Below are positions 31,991 to 39,718 of a stretch of 41,594 bases of DNA, in pieces. Each line of letters starts with the position of its first letter. The first letter of the stretch is position 1. The DNA comes from JAICJR01 sp036555755 (GTDB lineage Bacteria; Actinomycetota; Thermoleophilia; Solirubrobacterales; Thermoleophilaceae), in contig DATBKS010000044.1 in NCBI GenBank assembly GCA_036555755.1, forward strand, positions 1 through 41,594. Direction: 5' to 3'. The position numbers and the translations under genes were made by a program. The notes beneath the pieces are model-generated. The model searched no databases. It had not been told where the DNA came from and worked only from the letters and a program-made list of their open reading frames with translations.

Positions 31991-32109
31991 CCTCGCCAGA
32001 GCGCTGCGGACCGTCGCTCTGCTGCGTCCTCAGTCGGCCGCGGGCTAGCGCCCTGCGGCCTCCCTGCGTCCTTGCATAGCTCGGTCCTCGCGGCTCTGGC
32101 GAGGTCAGC
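31986..32109. repeat. 124-bp near-palindrome (long stem-loop, MITE/REP-like)
   Basis: The ends are a perfect 17-bp inverted repeat: GCTGACCTCGCCAGAGC (31986-32002) against GCTCTGGCGAGGTCAGC (32093-32109). After a 5-nt internal loop the next 6 bp (GGACCG with CGGTCC) also pair. At the centre GGCCGC-GGGC pairs with GCCC-GCGGCC with one bulge. No T-run follows, and it starts at the stop codon of the preceding gene. It could be a terminator, a structured RNA or a dispersed palindromic element. Confidence 0.75.
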
Positions 32110-32181
32110 TTCGACGCCTCCACCCGCTCACGAACGCCGCTTCCTCAGTGCTGCTGTGAACGCGCGTAGAGTCGCGGACAC

Positions 32182-32616
32182 ATGGTCACTCTCCGCGAAG
32201 TCACCGCCGACAACGTCCGCGCCGTCTGCCGCCTCGAAGTGAAGCCGGGGCAGGAGCGGTTTGTCGCGCCCGCGGCCGTGTCCGTCGCTCAGGCCCACTA
32301 CGACCCCACCTCCTGGCTGCGGGCGATCTACGCGGGCGACGAGCTCGTCGGCCTCGTCCTGCTCGCCGTCGATGACGAAACCGGATCCTGGTACCTGTGG
32401 CGCTTCGAGATCGCGGGTGAGCACCAGGGCAAGGGCTACGGGCGCGCCTCGATGGAGCTCGTGATCGAGCACGTCAGGTCGCTGCCGGACACCACCGAGC
32501 TTCTGCTCTCCTACGAGCCTGGACCGGGCGGTCCGCGCGACTTCTACCGCCGCCTTGGATTCGAGGACACTGACCGTTGGGAGGAAGGCGAGCGCGTAAT
32601 GCGCCTTACACTCTGA
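32182..32616 (+). CDS. GNAT-family N-acetyltransferase
   Basis: The 144-residue protein has the GNAT fold: an N-terminal VTLREVTADNVRAVCRLEV, the beta4 strand WYLWRFEIAG, the acetyl-CoA pyrophosphate loop EHQGKGYGRASMELVIEHV and a C-terminal YEPGPGGPRDFYRRLGFEDTD. The pattern is closest to spermine/spermidine or diamine acetyltransferases (PaiA/BltD-like), but the acceptor is not certain. A TAGAGT hexamer (32167-32172) ends 9 nt before the ATG, with no ribosome binding site. The PucR-type gene follows after 3 bp. Confidence 0.92.
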   Translation: MVTLREVTADNVRAVCRLEVKPGQERFVAPAAVSVAQAHYDPTSWLRAIYAGDELVGLVLLAVDDETGSWYLWRFEIAGEHQGKGYGRASMELVIEHVRSLPDTTELLLSYEPGPGGPRDFYRRLGFEDTDRWEEGERVMRLTL

Positions 32617-32619
32617 GCG

Positions 32620-33882
32620 ATGCCGGCCGCCGATGAGCGCATGGAAACTGCTGCAAATCCAGCCTTTCTCGACGCCTTCGCCGATGTGTCCGAGGCCGTC
32701 GAGTCCGGTGCCGGGCTGCCCGAGGTGGCCCGGGCGGTCTCCCGCGCGCTCGACGCGAGCGTGGCGGTGGTGGACGCGTCGGCGAACGTGCTCGCGGTTG
32801 CGTGTGCCTCGCCCGACGACGAGCGCGCCGTGCTCTCCAAGGGCGAGGTGCTCGAGCTGCGCGTGGCGGACACCACGGCAGGTCAGCTCCGCTACCGCGC
32901 CCGCGGCGAAGAGCCGCCGCCGGCACTGCTGCGCCTGCTCGGCACGCTGATCGCCCAGGAGGTCGAACGCTCGAAGGCGCCGGGCCGGGCCAGCGAGGCC
33001 GCGGCGTCCGCCTTCCTCGGAGACCTGTTCGAGCGCCGCGTGACCGACCGCGAGAACATCGTCGCCCGCGGCAACGAGCTGGGCGCCGACCTCGCCGAGG
33101 GCGGCAGCGTGATCGTCTTGCGAGCGCTCCCGCTCCAGCCCACCGAGGGCGACTGGCGCGCGCGGGTGCTCGCGGTGGCCGAGCGCGGGGTCCGCAGCGT
33201 CGAGCGCTCCTACCTCGCGGCGGCTGTGAGCCTCAAGAGCTGGGGACGGGCCAACGGCAACGGCCAGGACGCCGAGCTCGTGATCGTGATCCCGGGAAGC
33301 GACGGGGAGCTGGCGGCGCGCGTCGTGCAGGCGATGCACCGCGAGCTCGAGCAGAGCATGTCGGGCTTCGCGCTCGCGGTCGCGCGCAGTCGCCCGGCGG
33401 GTGACCCGGTGGATCTCCACCGCGCGGGGGCCGAGGCCTTCCTCGCCGCCAACGTCGCGGTGGCGCAGGGCACGGAGGAACTCGCCTTCGAGGAGACCGG
33501 CGCCTACCGCCTGCTGCTGCCCGCGATGGTCGAGGACCCGGAGGAGCTGCGGCGCTTCCACGACGAGACGGTCGCGCCGCTCGTCGCCTACGACGAGCAG
33601 TACGAGACCGAGCTCGTGCGCACGCTCGAGACCTTCCTCGATGCCGACGGCAACGTCGCCCAAACGGCCCAGCGCCTCTACACGCACCGCCACACCGTGC
33701 GCTACCGGCTCGAGCGCGTCAAAGAGCTGACAGGCCTCGATGTGTCGTCCACCGACGGCCGCGAGCGACTCGGCCTAGGCCTGAAGGCAATGCGGGTTTT
33801 GGGCATCCTGGCGCCGCGCGGACCGGCCACGGAAGCGGGGACGGAAGCCGGCCGCGTGCCGCGCGAGGAGAAGGATCGCTAG
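32620..33882 (+). CDS. PucR/CdaR-type helix-turn-helix transcriptional regulator
   Basis: The 420-residue protein has an N-terminal sensory part (FADVSEAVESGAGLPEVARAVSRALDASVAVVDASANVLAVA, GAF-like), a central GGDEF-related CdaR region, and a C-terminal PucR-type HTH: LVRTLETFLDADGNVAQTAQRLYTHRHTVRYRLERVKELTGLD. Members regulate purine, sugar-acid or polyamine use. It sits 3 bp behind the GNAT gene, so control of that operon or of amine metabolism is possible but unproven. ATG 32620 is used; ATG 32641 is an in-frame alternative. A hairpin follows the stop. Confidence 0.92.
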   Translation: MPAADERMETAANPAFLDAFADVSEAVESGAGLPEVARAVSRALDASVAVVDASANVLAVACASPDDERAVLSKGEVLELRVADTTAGQLRYRARGEEPPPALLRLLGTLIAQEVERSKAPGRASEAAASAFLGDLFERRVTDRENIVARGNELGADLAEGGSVIVLRALPLQPTEGDWRARVLAVAERGVRSVERSYLAAAVSLKSWGRANGNGQDAELVIVIPGSDGELAARVVQAMHRELEQSMSGFALAVARSRPAGDPVDLHRAGAEAFLAANVAVAQGTEELAFEETGAYRLLLPAMVEDPEELRRFHDETVAPLVAYDEQYETELVRTLETFLDADGNVAQTAQRLYTHRHTVRYRLERVKELTGLDVSSTDGRERLGLGLKAMRVLGILAPRGPATEAGTEAGRVPREEKDR

Positions 33883-33906
33883 CGCCGACCGCGACTTCTG
33901 TCGGCG
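33883..33906 (+). terminator. Hairpin after the PucR-type gene
   Basis: CGCCGAC (33883-33889) pairs with GTCGGCG (33900-33906) around a 10-nt loop immediately after the TAG. No T-run follows, so termination may be partial or Rho-dependent. It separates this operon from the riboswitch leader. Confidence 0.5.
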
Positions 33907-33940
33907 AAATGCGTTAGAACCCCTCGTACCGACCTTGCTT

Positions 33941-34068
33941 AATCGCTGCCACCGCTCCGGCGGTGACGGCGACCGGGGGACCCAGTTCGTCGGGGCGAAT
34001 CGCCGAAAGGCGTAGCGCGACTCTTTCCGCGCGAGTCCGTCAGCTAACCCCGGAAGCGCTGACGAAAG
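33941..34068 (+). promoter_or_regulatory. ydaO/yuaA-type c-di-AMP riboswitch
   Basis: The leader shows the conserved blocks of this class in order: GACCGGGGGACCCA (33971-33984), GGGGCGAATCGCC (33992-34004), GTAGCGCGACTCTTTCC (34012-34028) and GAGTCCGTCAGCTAACC (34033-34049), then GGAAGCG. In actinobacteria this riboswitch commonly controls cell-wall hydrolase genes and turns expression off at high c-di-AMP. The next gene is such a hydrolase, with its ATG about 13 nt beyond. The exact 5' boundary is approximate. Confidence 0.9.
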
Positions 34069-34080
34069 AGAGATTGGCTG

Positions 34081-34845
34081 ATGAAAGTTGTCCCGCTGGG
34101 ACGTGCGTGGCTTGCGTGCGCCCTGACGGCCCTGGTAGCGCTCGCCGTAGCGCCGACCGCGCTCGCGCGCTTCGGCCAGACGACTCTGCGCAGGGGCTCA
34201 AGTGGTCACGACGTGAAGGTGCTCCAGTCGTGGCTTACGCATCTCGGCTTCCGAACGACCATCGACGGGGCGTACGGCACCCGCACGGTCCGCTCGGTGC
34301 GCCGCTTCGAGCGCCACGAAGACATCCGGATCGACGGCGTCGTGAGTATCTCCGAGCAGCGACTGCTGCGGAAGCTGATGCAGCAGCTGGCCTCCTCGCA
34401 GCCGACCGACCCCACGAGCTCCGTGCCGGGCGCGAAGGCCCGCCTTTCGAGCGACGGCCGCACCGCGCAAGCGCCGGCTGACGCTCCGGTGCAGGTCCAG
34501 CAGGTCATCGCCGCGGCCAACGAGATCACCGACACGCCCTACCGCTACGGCGGCGGCCACGCCGGTGGCTTCAACGACACGGCGTTCGACTGCTCGGGTG
34601 CGGTCAGCCACGCGCTCCACGGCGCGAACCTGGTGAGCCAGCCGATGGACTCGACCGATCTCGAGAGCTGGGGCTCACGCGGCCGCGGCTCATGGATCAC
34701 GGTCTACGCGAACTCGGGCCACGCCTACCTCGTGGTGGCGGGCCTCCGCTTCGACACCTCGGGGAGCGGCGAGAGCGGCCCCCGCTGGCGGACCACCCGC
34801 GCGACGACGCGCGGCTACGTCGCCCGCCACCCGGCTGGGCTGTAA
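34081..34845 (+). CDS. Secreted peptidoglycan-binding NlpC/P60 endopeptidase
   Basis: The 254-residue protein has a signal peptide (LACALTALVALAVAPTALA), then a PG-binding-1 domain (LRRGSSGHDVKVLQSWLTHLGF, DGAYGTRTVRSVRRFERHEDIRIDGVVS). After a linker follows an NlpC/P60 domain with the catalytic Cys in AFDCSGAVSHAL and His in NSGHAYLVV. Such enzymes cut the stem peptide of peptidoglycan. The gene is preceded by a c-di-AMP riboswitch, so it is tied to the osmotic/cell-wall signal. A GAAAGAGAG ribosome binding site precedes the ATG. The signal peptide and riboswitch together fix the start. Confidence 0.93.
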   Translation: MKVVPLGRAWLACALTALVALAVAPTALARFGQTTLRRGSSGHDVKVLQSWLTHLGFRTTIDGAYGTRTVRSVRRFERHEDIRIDGVVSISEQRLLRKLMQQLASSQPTDPTSSVPGAKARLSSDGRTAQAPADAPVQVQQVIAAANEITDTPYRYGGGHAGGFNDTAFDCSGAVSHALHGANLVSQPMDSTDLESWGSRGRGSWITVYANSGHAYLVVAGLRFDTSGSGESGPRWRTTRATTRGYVARHPAGL

Positions 34846-34864
34846 CAACACCTAGGAAAACCTT

Positions 34865-34896
34865 GGCGCCGCCGTTCGCGGGAGAGCGGCGGCGCC
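34865..34896 (+). terminator. GC-rich hairpin after the NlpC/P60 gene
   Basis: GGCGCCGCC (34865-34873) pairs with GGCGGCGCC (34888-34896) around a 14-nt loop. No T-run follows. It lies between the hydrolase and the convergent tRNA gene and could end either transcript. Confidence 0.55.
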
Positions 34897-34905
34897 GAGT
34901 AGTTA

Positions 34906-34977
34906 CTGGGGGGGAGGGATTCGAACCCCCGTTTGCGGGACCAAAACCCGCCGTCCTGCCGACTAGACGACCCCCCA
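34906..34977 (-). tRNA. tRNA-Gln (anticodon TTG)
   Basis: The 72-nt sequence folds as a full cloverleaf: acceptor TGGGGGG with CCCCCCA and discriminator G; a D arm starting GTCTAGTCGGCAGGAC; anticodon stem GCGGG/CCCGC with loop TTTTGGT, giving anticodon TTG; a 4-nt variable loop; and a T arm with GGGTTCGAATCCC. CCA is not encoded. The loop and the starting T are typical of glutamine tRNAs. Confidence 0.96.
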
Positions 34978-35028
34978 GGACAGGGCGCAGCATAGGCTGA
35001 ACACGGGCGCTCGGCTACGCTCCGCCCG

Positions 35029-36420
35029 ATGGCAGGTCCGACTGTCCTGATCATGGCCGCGGGGCACGGCACCAGGATGCGCTCGTCGCTGCCCAAGGTG
35101 CTTCACCCGGTCTGCGGCCGACCGATGATCCATTGGGTGATCGAGGCTGCCCGCCGCGCCGGCGCGGGACGGATCGTCTGCATCACGCGCCCCGGCGAGG
35201 GCGTGGCCGAGGAACTGCCCGAGGGGGTGGAGGCCGCCGAGCAGACCACCGGCGAGGGCACGGGCTCGGCGATCCTCGCAGCTCGCGACGGCATCACCCC
35301 GGACGCCACCGTGGTGGTCCTGTCGGGCGACCACCCGCTCATGTCGGCCGAGCTGATCGGCTCGCTGGTCGATCGCCACCAGCGGGAGAACGCCGCCGCC
35401 ACCCTGCTCACCACCGACCAGATCGACCCGGCCGGCTACGGCCGGATCGTCCGCGGCGAGGACAACTCGGTGGCGAGAATCGTCGAAACCAAGCATCCTG
35501 AGGGTGTACCCGAGGACGAGCTCCGCATCAGGGAGATCAACATCGGGACCTACGCCTTTGCCGCCGGGGAGCTGTTCGGCGCACTGGACTCGGTGGGCGA
35601 GACCGATGGGGAGCGCTACCTCACTACCGTCTTTCCGCTGATTGCTGAGCATGGAGGCCACATAGCGGCCGAAATGACCGACGACGTGCTTAGCTCGAAG
35701 GGAGTCAACACGCGAGCAGACCTGATGGAAGTGGCACAGCACCTCAATCGCCAGTTGATCGAGCAGCACGCCCTGAACGGCGTGACCTTCGTCTCGCCCG
35801 ACACGACGACGCTCGAAGCGGATGTCGAGATCGGCGCGGACACCGTGATCGGGCCGGGCGTGACGATCCACGCCGGCACGCGGATCGGGAAGGGCTGCGA
35901 GATCGGCCCTCACACCACGCTGATCAACGCGCGTTTGGGAGACGGCGTGTGGATCGCCCACTCATACCTCGTCGACTGCGAGGTCGAGAAGGACGCGAAG
36001 ATCGGCCCGTTCGCCTACCTGCGCCCCGGCACCGTCGTCCGCGAGGGAGCCAAGATCGGCACCTTCGTGGAGGTCAAGAACTCGGACATCGGGGCGGGCA
36101 CGAAGGTGCCGCACCTCTCCTACCTCGGCGACGCCGACGTGGGCGAGGATACGAACATCGGCGCCGGGAACATCACTGCCAACTACGACGGCCGGAAGAA
36201 GCACCGCACGAAGATCGGAAGACGCGTGAAGACCAGTGTCGACACGTCCTTCGTAGCCCCCGTTAGCGTCGGCGACGACGCGTACACTGGGGCCGGGTCC
36301 GTAATCACCGATGACGTCCCCGACGGCGCCCTCGGTATCGCTCGGGCTCGCCAGACCAACGTCGACGGTTACGCGCAGCGAAAGGAACAAGAGGCCCAAG
36401 ATGAGCAGCCTGGGGACTGA
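35029..36420 (+). CDS. glmU: Bifunctional UDP-GlcNAc pyrophosphorylase / GlcN-1-P acetyltransferase
   Basis: The 463-residue enzyme makes UDP-GlcNAc for peptidoglycan. The N-terminal uridyltransferase shows LIMAAGHGTRMRSSLPKVLHPVCGRPM and the sugar-binding GYGRIVRG and NIGTYAF. The C-terminal left-handed beta-helix acetyltransferase carries hexapeptide repeats (IGPGVTIHAGTRIGKGCEIGPHT) and NYDGRKKHRTKIG. A TACGCT hexamer (35016-35021) ends 7 nt before the ATG without a ribosome binding site. The coding region overlaps prs by 20 bp, the conserved actinobacterial glmU-prs pair. Confidence 0.98.
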   Translation: MAGPTVLIMAAGHGTRMRSSLPKVLHPVCGRPMIHWVIEAARRAGAGRIVCITRPGEGVAEELPEGVEAAEQTTGEGTGSAILAARDGITPDATVVVLSGDHPLMSAELIGSLVDRHQRENAAATLLTTDQIDPAGYGRIVRGEDNSVARIVETKHPEGVPEDELRIREINIGTYAFAAGELFGALDSVGETDGERYLTTVFPLIAEHGGHIAAEMTDDVLSSKGVNTRADLMEVAQHLNRQLIEQHALNGVTFVSPDTTTLEADVEIGADTVIGPGVTIHAGTRIGKGCEIGPHTTLINARLGDGVWIAHSYLVDCEVEKDAKIGPFAYLRPGTVVREGAKIGTFVEVKNSDIGAGTKVPHLSYLGDADVGEDTNIGAGNITANYDGRKKHRTKIGRRVKTSVDTSFVAPVSVGDDAYTGAGSVITDDVPDGALGIARARQTNVDGYAQRKEQEAQDEQPGD

Positions 36421-37441
36421 GTCGCGCCCGCTCAGTACGAGCCTGCCCTTCGGCTACGACAAGCGGCTGATGATCACCGCCGGTCGGGCCAGTCGCGAAC
36501 TCGGGGCGTCCATCGCGCAGAAGATGGGCGTCGGGCTCACGGACGCCGGGCTCAAGACCTTCTCCGACGGCGAGGTCTACTGCCGCTACAGCGAGTCGAT
36601 CCGCGGCGCGGACCTGTTCATCGTCCAGTCGATCTGCGGCAACCCGCGTGAGGGCCTCACCGCCAACGACGCGCTGATGGAGCTGCTCGTGATGGTGGAC
36701 GCCGCGGTCGGCGCCTCCGCGCACCGAGTGATCGCCGTCACCCCGTGGTACGGCTACTCGCGCCAGGACAAGAAGTCGGCGCCGCGCGAGCCGATCACCG
36801 CGCGTCTCGTGGCGCGGATGCTCGAGTCGGCCGGCATCGACCGCCTCGTGACCATGGACCTCCACGCCGGCCAGCTGCAGGGTTTCTTCCAGAAGCCGGT
36901 CGACCACATGACCGCGATGAACGTGCTGTCCCAGTACGTCAAGGACCAGCTCGGCCCGGCCTCCGACCTCGTGATCATCGCGCCGGACGCCGGTCGCGTG
37001 AAGCTCACGCGCAAGTTCGCCGAGAAGGTCGGCACCGAGTACGCCCTGCTCGAGAAGGAGCGGCCCGCTCAGCAGGTCGCCGAGATCGGCTACGTGATCG
37101 GTGTCGAGAACGTCCGCGGCCGCCGCGCCGTGATCGTCGACGACATCATCGACACGGGCGGCACGCTCGCGGCCGGCGCGCGCACCGTGATGGAGGCCGG
37201 CGCCAGCGAGGTGTACGCGGTCGCCACGCACGGCATCTTCTCCGGCAAGGCGTTCGAGACCCTCTCGAACTCGCCACTGTCCGGCATCCTCGTCACGGAC
37301 ACCGTGCCCCTGCGCGACGGCGCGCCCGACGGGCTCGTCCGCGTGCTCACCTCTAGCGACATCCTCACGGACTCCGTCCGCCAGATCTTCACGGACGGCT
37401 CCGTCAGCGAGATCTTCGCGGGCGAGAACCAGCTGTTCTGA
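36401..37441 (+). CDS. prs: Ribose-phosphate pyrophosphokinase
   Basis: The 346-residue enzyme makes PRPP from ribose-5-phosphate and ATP. Motifs: FSDGEVYCRYSESIRGADLFIVQS, PWYGYSRQDKKSAPREPITARLVARML (ATP site), MDLHAGQLQGFF, IIAPDAGRVKLTRKFAEK and the PRPP loop VIVDDIIDTGGTLAAGA. ATG 36401 is chosen over upstream starts because AAAGGA and AGAGG lie just before it and residues before this are not conserved. It is about 25 residues longer at the N-terminus than the shortest family members. It overlaps glmU. Confidence 0.97.
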   Translation: MSSLGTESRPLSTSLPFGYDKRLMITAGRASRELGASIAQKMGVGLTDAGLKTFSDGEVYCRYSESIRGADLFIVQSICGNPREGLTANDALMELLVMVDAAVGASAHRVIAVTPWYGYSRQDKKSAPREPITARLVARMLESAGIDRLVTMDLHAGQLQGFFQKPVDHMTAMNVLSQYVKDQLGPASDLVIIAPDAGRVKLTRKFAEKVGTEYALLEKERPAQQVAEIGYVIGVENVRGRRAVIVDDIIDTGGTLAAGARTVMEAGASEVYAVATHGIFSGKAFETLSNSPLSGILVTDTVPLRDGAPDGLVRVLTSSDILTDSVRQIFTDGSVSEIFAGENQLF

Positions 37442-37487
37442 CAGCGTGCTGCGGAAGAGCTCCGCTCTTAGGAACTAGGAACTAAGT
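37442..37487. repeat. Short hairpin and AGGAACT heptad pair
   Basis: The gap between the convergent prs and ABC1-kinase genes holds GCGGA-AGAGC-TCCGC and two AGGAACT heptads (37470-37483). It may be the terminator region of both genes, though there is no T-run. The heptad sequence differs from the NNACNGC family elsewhere in the window. Confidence 0.5.
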
Positions 37488-38906
37488 GGTCGCGCGCGCC
37501 CCGAACTTCCTGACTCGCTTCTCGCCCTTCGACTCGAAGTAGGCCCACTCCTCGCGGCCCAGCTCGGTGGCAGGCTCGCCGCAGAACCACCACTCGCGGC
37601 CGATCCGCCACCAGTTGCGTGTCGCGCGCAGCTGGCCGAGCACGGCGAGCACGCCGGCCTCCATGCGCCGCCCCATCATCTCGTTGGCGGGCAGGTTCTC
37701 CCGGCGCATCACGTCGAAGAACTCGGAGCGCGGATCGGAGCTTGCGGAGATCACGCGCATCACGAGCTCGGAGTCGATCGTCAGCTCCCGGTCCTCCATG
37801 TACCAGCCGCCGACCTCCTTCACGTGCTCCATCAGCCGCTCGGCGTCGATGCGCTTCGGGTTCGCGAGGAAGCCGAGGTCCTGGAGCGCAGAGCGCAGCC
37901 GCTCGGGGTCGCCCTCGAACGCGGCCTCCAACGCCGCGATCTCCAGCTCGATCTGCTCCTTGTCGAGCTGTTTCGTCATGCCGAAGTCGAGGAACGCCAC
38001 CTTGCCCTCGTCCATCAGCAGGTAGTTGCCGGGGTGGGCGTCGGCGTTGAAATGCTGCAGGTGGTAGATCGAGCCGTAGTAGAAGCGGTAGATGATCTCG
38101 CCGATCCGGTCGCGCTCCTCCTGGCTCAGATCACGCGCGGTCTCGAAGCTGTCGCCGTCCACCCACTCGGTCACGAGCACCCGCCGCCGCGACAGGCGCG
38201 TGATCACGTCCGGCACATAGATGAACGGATGGCCGCGGTAGGCGCGCGCGAACGTGCGCTGGTTCTGCGCCTCGTACTCGTAGTCGAGCTCCTCGAGCAC
38301 GCGCTCGCGCAGCTCGCGGGCAGCCGCGCGCGCGTCGAGCCCGGGCGCGATCGCCTTCGCCAGGCGCAGGATCATGCCTGCGTTGGAGAGGTCCGCCTCG
38401 AGCGCCTTGGCCACCTTCGGGTACTGCACCTTCACGGCCACCTTGCGCCCGTCGGGCAGCACGGCACGGTGCACCTGTCCGATCGAGGCCGCGGCGGCGG
38501 GCTCGTGTTCAAACTCGTCGAACAGCTCGTCCACCGGCTCCTCGAGCTCGTCCTCGAGCACCGCCTTCACGTCCTTCCACGGCATCGGCGGCGCCGAGTC
38601 GCGCAGCTTGGAGAGCTTCTCCTGGTACAGCTCGCGGTACTCCGGCGGGAGAAAGTCCGTATCGATGAACGACGCGAGCTGGCCGATCTTCATCGCGGCG
38701 CCCTTCATCGACCCGAGCGCGTCCACCATGCGCTCCGCCGCCTCCATGTGCACGCGGTCGAGCTGCTCCGTGCGCTCCTCCTGGCTGCGACCCACGGAGC
38801 GCGCCCGCGCGCCCGCGTATCCCGCCCCGCTCGCCCCGATCACCTGGGCCACCTTCGCCGTGCGGCGAATGCGCCCGGTCGGGATGCTGTTGTCGTCCTT
38901 CGCCAT
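37482..38906 (-). CDS. ABC1/UbiB (AarF) family atypical kinase
   Basis: The 474-residue protein has the family's signature: MKIGQLASFIDTDFLPPEYRELYQEKLSKLRDSAPP (the KxGQ motif), AAAASIGQVHRA (Ala-rich nucleotide loop), catalytic lysine in VAVKVQYP, VTEWVDGDSF, FNADAHPGNYLLMD and FLDFGM. UbiB/ADCK proteins are ATPases or atypical kinases linked to quinone lipid handling; here the lipid would probably be menaquinone, which is inference. The start at 38906 lies 8 nt after a TAATCT hexamer (38915-38920, minus strand). It is divergent from rplY. Confidence 0.94.
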   Translation of the reverse strand: MAKDDNSIPTGRIRRTAKVAQVIGASGAGYAGARARSVGRSQEERTEQLDRVHMEAAERMVDALGSMKGAAMKIGQLASFIDTDFLPPEYRELYQEKLSKLRDSAPPMPWKDVKAVLEDELEEPVDELFDEFEHEPAAAASIGQVHRAVLPDGRKVAVKVQYPKVAKALEADLSNAGMILRLAKAIAPGLDARAAARELRERVLEELDYEYEAQNQRTFARAYRGHPFIYVPDVITRLSRRRVLVTEWVDGDSFETARDLSQEERDRIGEIIYRFYYGSIYHLQHFNADAHPGNYLLMDEGKVAFLDFGMTKQLDKEQIELEIAALEAAFEGDPERLRSALQDLGFLANPKRIDAERLMEHVKEVGGWYMEDRELTIDSELVMRVISASSDPRSEFFDVMRRENLPANEMMGRRMEAGVLAVLGQLRATRNWWRIGREWWFCGEPATELGREEWAYFESKGEKRVRKFGARATT

Positions 38907-38951
38907 CCCCAGGCAGATTAACGACGCCCTGTCGCTACACTGGCCCACTGC

Positions 38952-39677
38952 ATGGCAGACGGCAAACGCCCATCTCTGGAAGTCGAGGAGCGGTCGGAGC
39001 GCGGAACGCGCGCCACCAAGCGGCTGCGTAGCGAGGGCTACGTGCCCGGCGTGGTGTACGGCGGCGACGACTGCCTGTCGTTCAAGGTCAACAACCGCGT
39101 GCTGCGCGCCGCGCTGCACGAGGGTTCCGCCCTGATCGACCTGAAGATCGGGAACGGCAAGGCCCGCCCCGTGATCATCAAGGACCAGCAGCACCACCCG
39201 GTGCGCGGCCAGGTGCTGCACATCGACCTGCTCGAGGTCCGCCTCGACGAGAAGATCCACTCGACCGTTCAGGTCGAGATCGTCGGCGTCGAGGAGGCGC
39301 CGGGCGTGAAGGAGGGCGGCGTGCTCGAGCACGTCACCCGCGAGCTCAACATCGAGGCGCTTCCCACCGACATCCCCGAGCGCGTGACTGTCGACGTGTC
39401 CGGCATGGACATCGCCGCGGTGATGCACCTCTCCGAGGTCAGCGCGCCCCAGGGCGTCACCTTCCTCGACGATCCCGACGACACGATCATCGCCACGATC
39501 ACCGTCCCCACCGAGGTGGAGGAGCCGGAGATCGAGGAGGAGACCGAGCTCGTGGGCGAGGACGGCGAGCCGATCGAGCCCGCCGAGGGCGAGGAGGGCG
39601 CCGAGGCCGCCGAGGGCGAAGAGGGTGGCGCGCCCGAGGGCGAGGCTGCCGCAGAGGGCGGCGGCGAAGAGTCCTGA
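38952..39677 (+). CDS. rplY: 50S ribosomal protein L25/Ctc
   Basis: The 241-residue protein binds 5S rRNA. The N-terminal L25 domain shows LEVEERSERGTRATKRLRSEGYVPGVVYGGDD and a Ctc-type second domain follows (VQVEIVGVEEAPGVKEGGVLEHVTRELNIEALPTDIPERVTVDVS). The last 50 residues are almost all Glu, Gly and Ala, a disordered acidic tail typical of the long TL5/Ctc form. A TACACT hexamer (38936-38941) ends 10 nt before the ATG and no ribosome binding site is clear. It starts the operon rplY-pth-aldo/keto reductase. Confidence 0.97.
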   Translation: MADGKRPSLEVEERSERGTRATKRLRSEGYVPGVVYGGDDCLSFKVNNRVLRAALHEGSALIDLKIGNGKARPVIIKDQQHHPVRGQVLHIDLLEVRLDEKIHSTVQVEIVGVEEAPGVKEGGVLEHVTRELNIEALPTDIPERVTVDVSGMDIAAVMHLSEVSAPQGVTFLDDPDDTIIATITVPTEVEEPEIEEETELVGEDGEPIEPAEGEEGAEAAEGEEGGAPEGEAAAEGGGEES

Positions 39678-39718
39678 GCCTGTTCCGGCGCGGCGGGGAA
39701 CGCGGCCGCGCGGATTGG

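Noticed and set aside
31876..32123. Overlapping open frames on both strands across the palindrome
   Set aside because: They mirror each other because the DNA is self-complementary; no conserved protein pattern is visible.
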